DNA from: Bdellovibrionales bacterium
Lineage (GTDB): Bacteria > Bdellovibrionota > UBA1018
Length of the DNA: 14,656 bases
Reading direction: 5' to 3'
Assembly (NCBI GenBank): GCA_018968995.1
Contig: JAGWZD010000023.1
Coordinates: 1-14,656 of the forward strand
In this document: positions 14,359 to 14,656 of the stretch, piece after piece
Numbering within the stretch: position 1 is the first letter of the stretch
Layout: each line of letters begins with the position of its first letter
Position numbers and translations under genes: made by a program
Notes under the pieces: model-generated
What the model saw: the letters and a program-made list of their open reading frames with translations, nothing else
What the model was told of the DNA's origin: nothing
Databases searched by the model: none

Positions 14359-14362
14359 CTCC
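14359..14362 (-). promoter_or_regulatory. Ribosome binding site of hemB
   Basis: On the minus strand AAGGAGT lies 5 nt before the ATG at 14353, immediately after (and partly within) the hemH TAA. This gives tight hemH-hemB coupling. Confidence 0.8.
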
Positions 14363-14656
14363 TTAATTTTGAATCATTTCTGCTAGGCTTCGAGCCCAGC
14401 TAGAAGAGTCATTGAGGCAGGGTGCGAGTTCGAAGCTTTCACCCCCAGCGGCTAAAAATCGCTCCTTTTCACGTATTCCGATCTCTTCAATGGTTTCAAG
14501 GCAGTCTGAAACAAACGAGGGGCACGCTACTACTAACTTTCGAACTCCCTGACGGAGTAGCTCTTCGGTATGGTGATCAGTGAAGGGACGAATCCAGGGA
14601 GTTCGACCTAAACGGGACTGAAACGAAATGCTGTATCTTGAGGCGGGAAGATCCAT
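14363..14656 (-). CDS. hemH: Ferrochelatase, C-terminal part (runs off the window)
   Basis: The last 97 or so codons of ferrochelatase, which inserts Fe2+ into protoporphyrin IX as the final step of heme synthesis. SISFQSRLGRTPWIRPFTD and CPSFVSDCLETIEEIG are close matches to the C-terminal domain, including the conserved Glu of the ETxEE segment. The tail FLAAGGESFELAPCLNDSS-W is also typical. The frame is open at the right edge, so the Met there is internal and about two thirds of the protein lies outside. It is the gene upstream of hemB, 9 nt apart. Its promoter is outside the window. Confidence 0.95.
   Translation of the reverse strand: MDLPASRYSISFQSRLGRTPWIRPFTDHHTEELLRQGVRKLVVACPSFVSDCLETIEEIGIREKERFLAAGGESFELAPCLNDSSSWARSLAEMIQN

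Noticed and set aside
1..14656. tRNA/rRNA genes, CRISPR arrays, insertion sequences, attachment sites
   Set aside because: I looked for cloverleaf-like segments, regularly spaced repeats, transposase motifs and terminal inverted repeats, and saw none. Intergenic space is too small for most of them.

Overview
The window carries 14 protein-coding genes, one of them cut by the right edge, packed almost end to end. I see no RNA gene, insertion sequence, prophage or CRISPR array. The host is Gram-negative: there is an outer-membrane beta-barrel protein with a signal peptide and C-terminal Trp, and an exported murein endopeptidase. Middling base composition by eye, the SrkA and HNH sequence style, a likely non-discriminating AspRS and the peptidoglycan hydrolase would all fit a Bdellovibrionota/Oligoflexia or deltaproteobacterial-type genome. 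That placement is an inference of moderate to low confidence, since no marker here settles it.

Layout. (1) 1-1105: a single outer-membrane beta-barrel gene with a strong ribosome site, closed by a perfect 10-bp-stem terminator. (2) 1106-1447, minus: a small KGG-repeat (GsiB/YciG-type) stress protein. (3) 1515-5733, plus: five tightly coupled genes, nucleotidyltransferase with a BON-like C-terminus, metallophosphoesterase, HNH nuclease, SrkA kinase and MepA-type murein endopeptidase. Successive genes overlap by 4, 34, 8 and 1 nt. (4) 5790-6179, plus: a stand-alone response-regulator receiver domain. (5) 8769-6143, minus: a phospholipase D/cardiolipin-synthase-like protein with a C-terminal membrane domain, followed by an endonuclease/exonuclease/phosphatase (EEP) protein. 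This recalls the E. coli ybhP-clsB pair. (6) 8811-13394, plus: aspS, glpD and a divergent 3-dehydroquinate-synthase-family gene in one apparent operon. (7) 14656-13391, minus: the end of hemH followed by hemB, for heme synthesis.

How the genes work together. The housekeeping parts are clear: Asp-tRNA charging, glycerol-3-phosphate oxidation, heme synthesis and possibly the shikimate pathway. The five-gene plus-strand cluster combines a predicted nucleotidyl-transfer enzyme, a phosphoesterase, a nuclease, a stress kinase and a cell-wall hydrolase. The tight overlaps suggest co-expression, perhaps as an envelope- or stress-response unit, but no known system has exactly this composition to my knowledge.

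The points most worth checking are the AroB-family protein, which lacks several residues normally needed for DHQ-synthase catalysis, and the nucleotidyltransferase-BON fusion coupled to a phosphoesterase. Next are the non-discriminating signature in AspRS and the Cys-rich N-terminal extension of the MepA homologue. I found nothing that clearly amounts to a new defence or mobile system.
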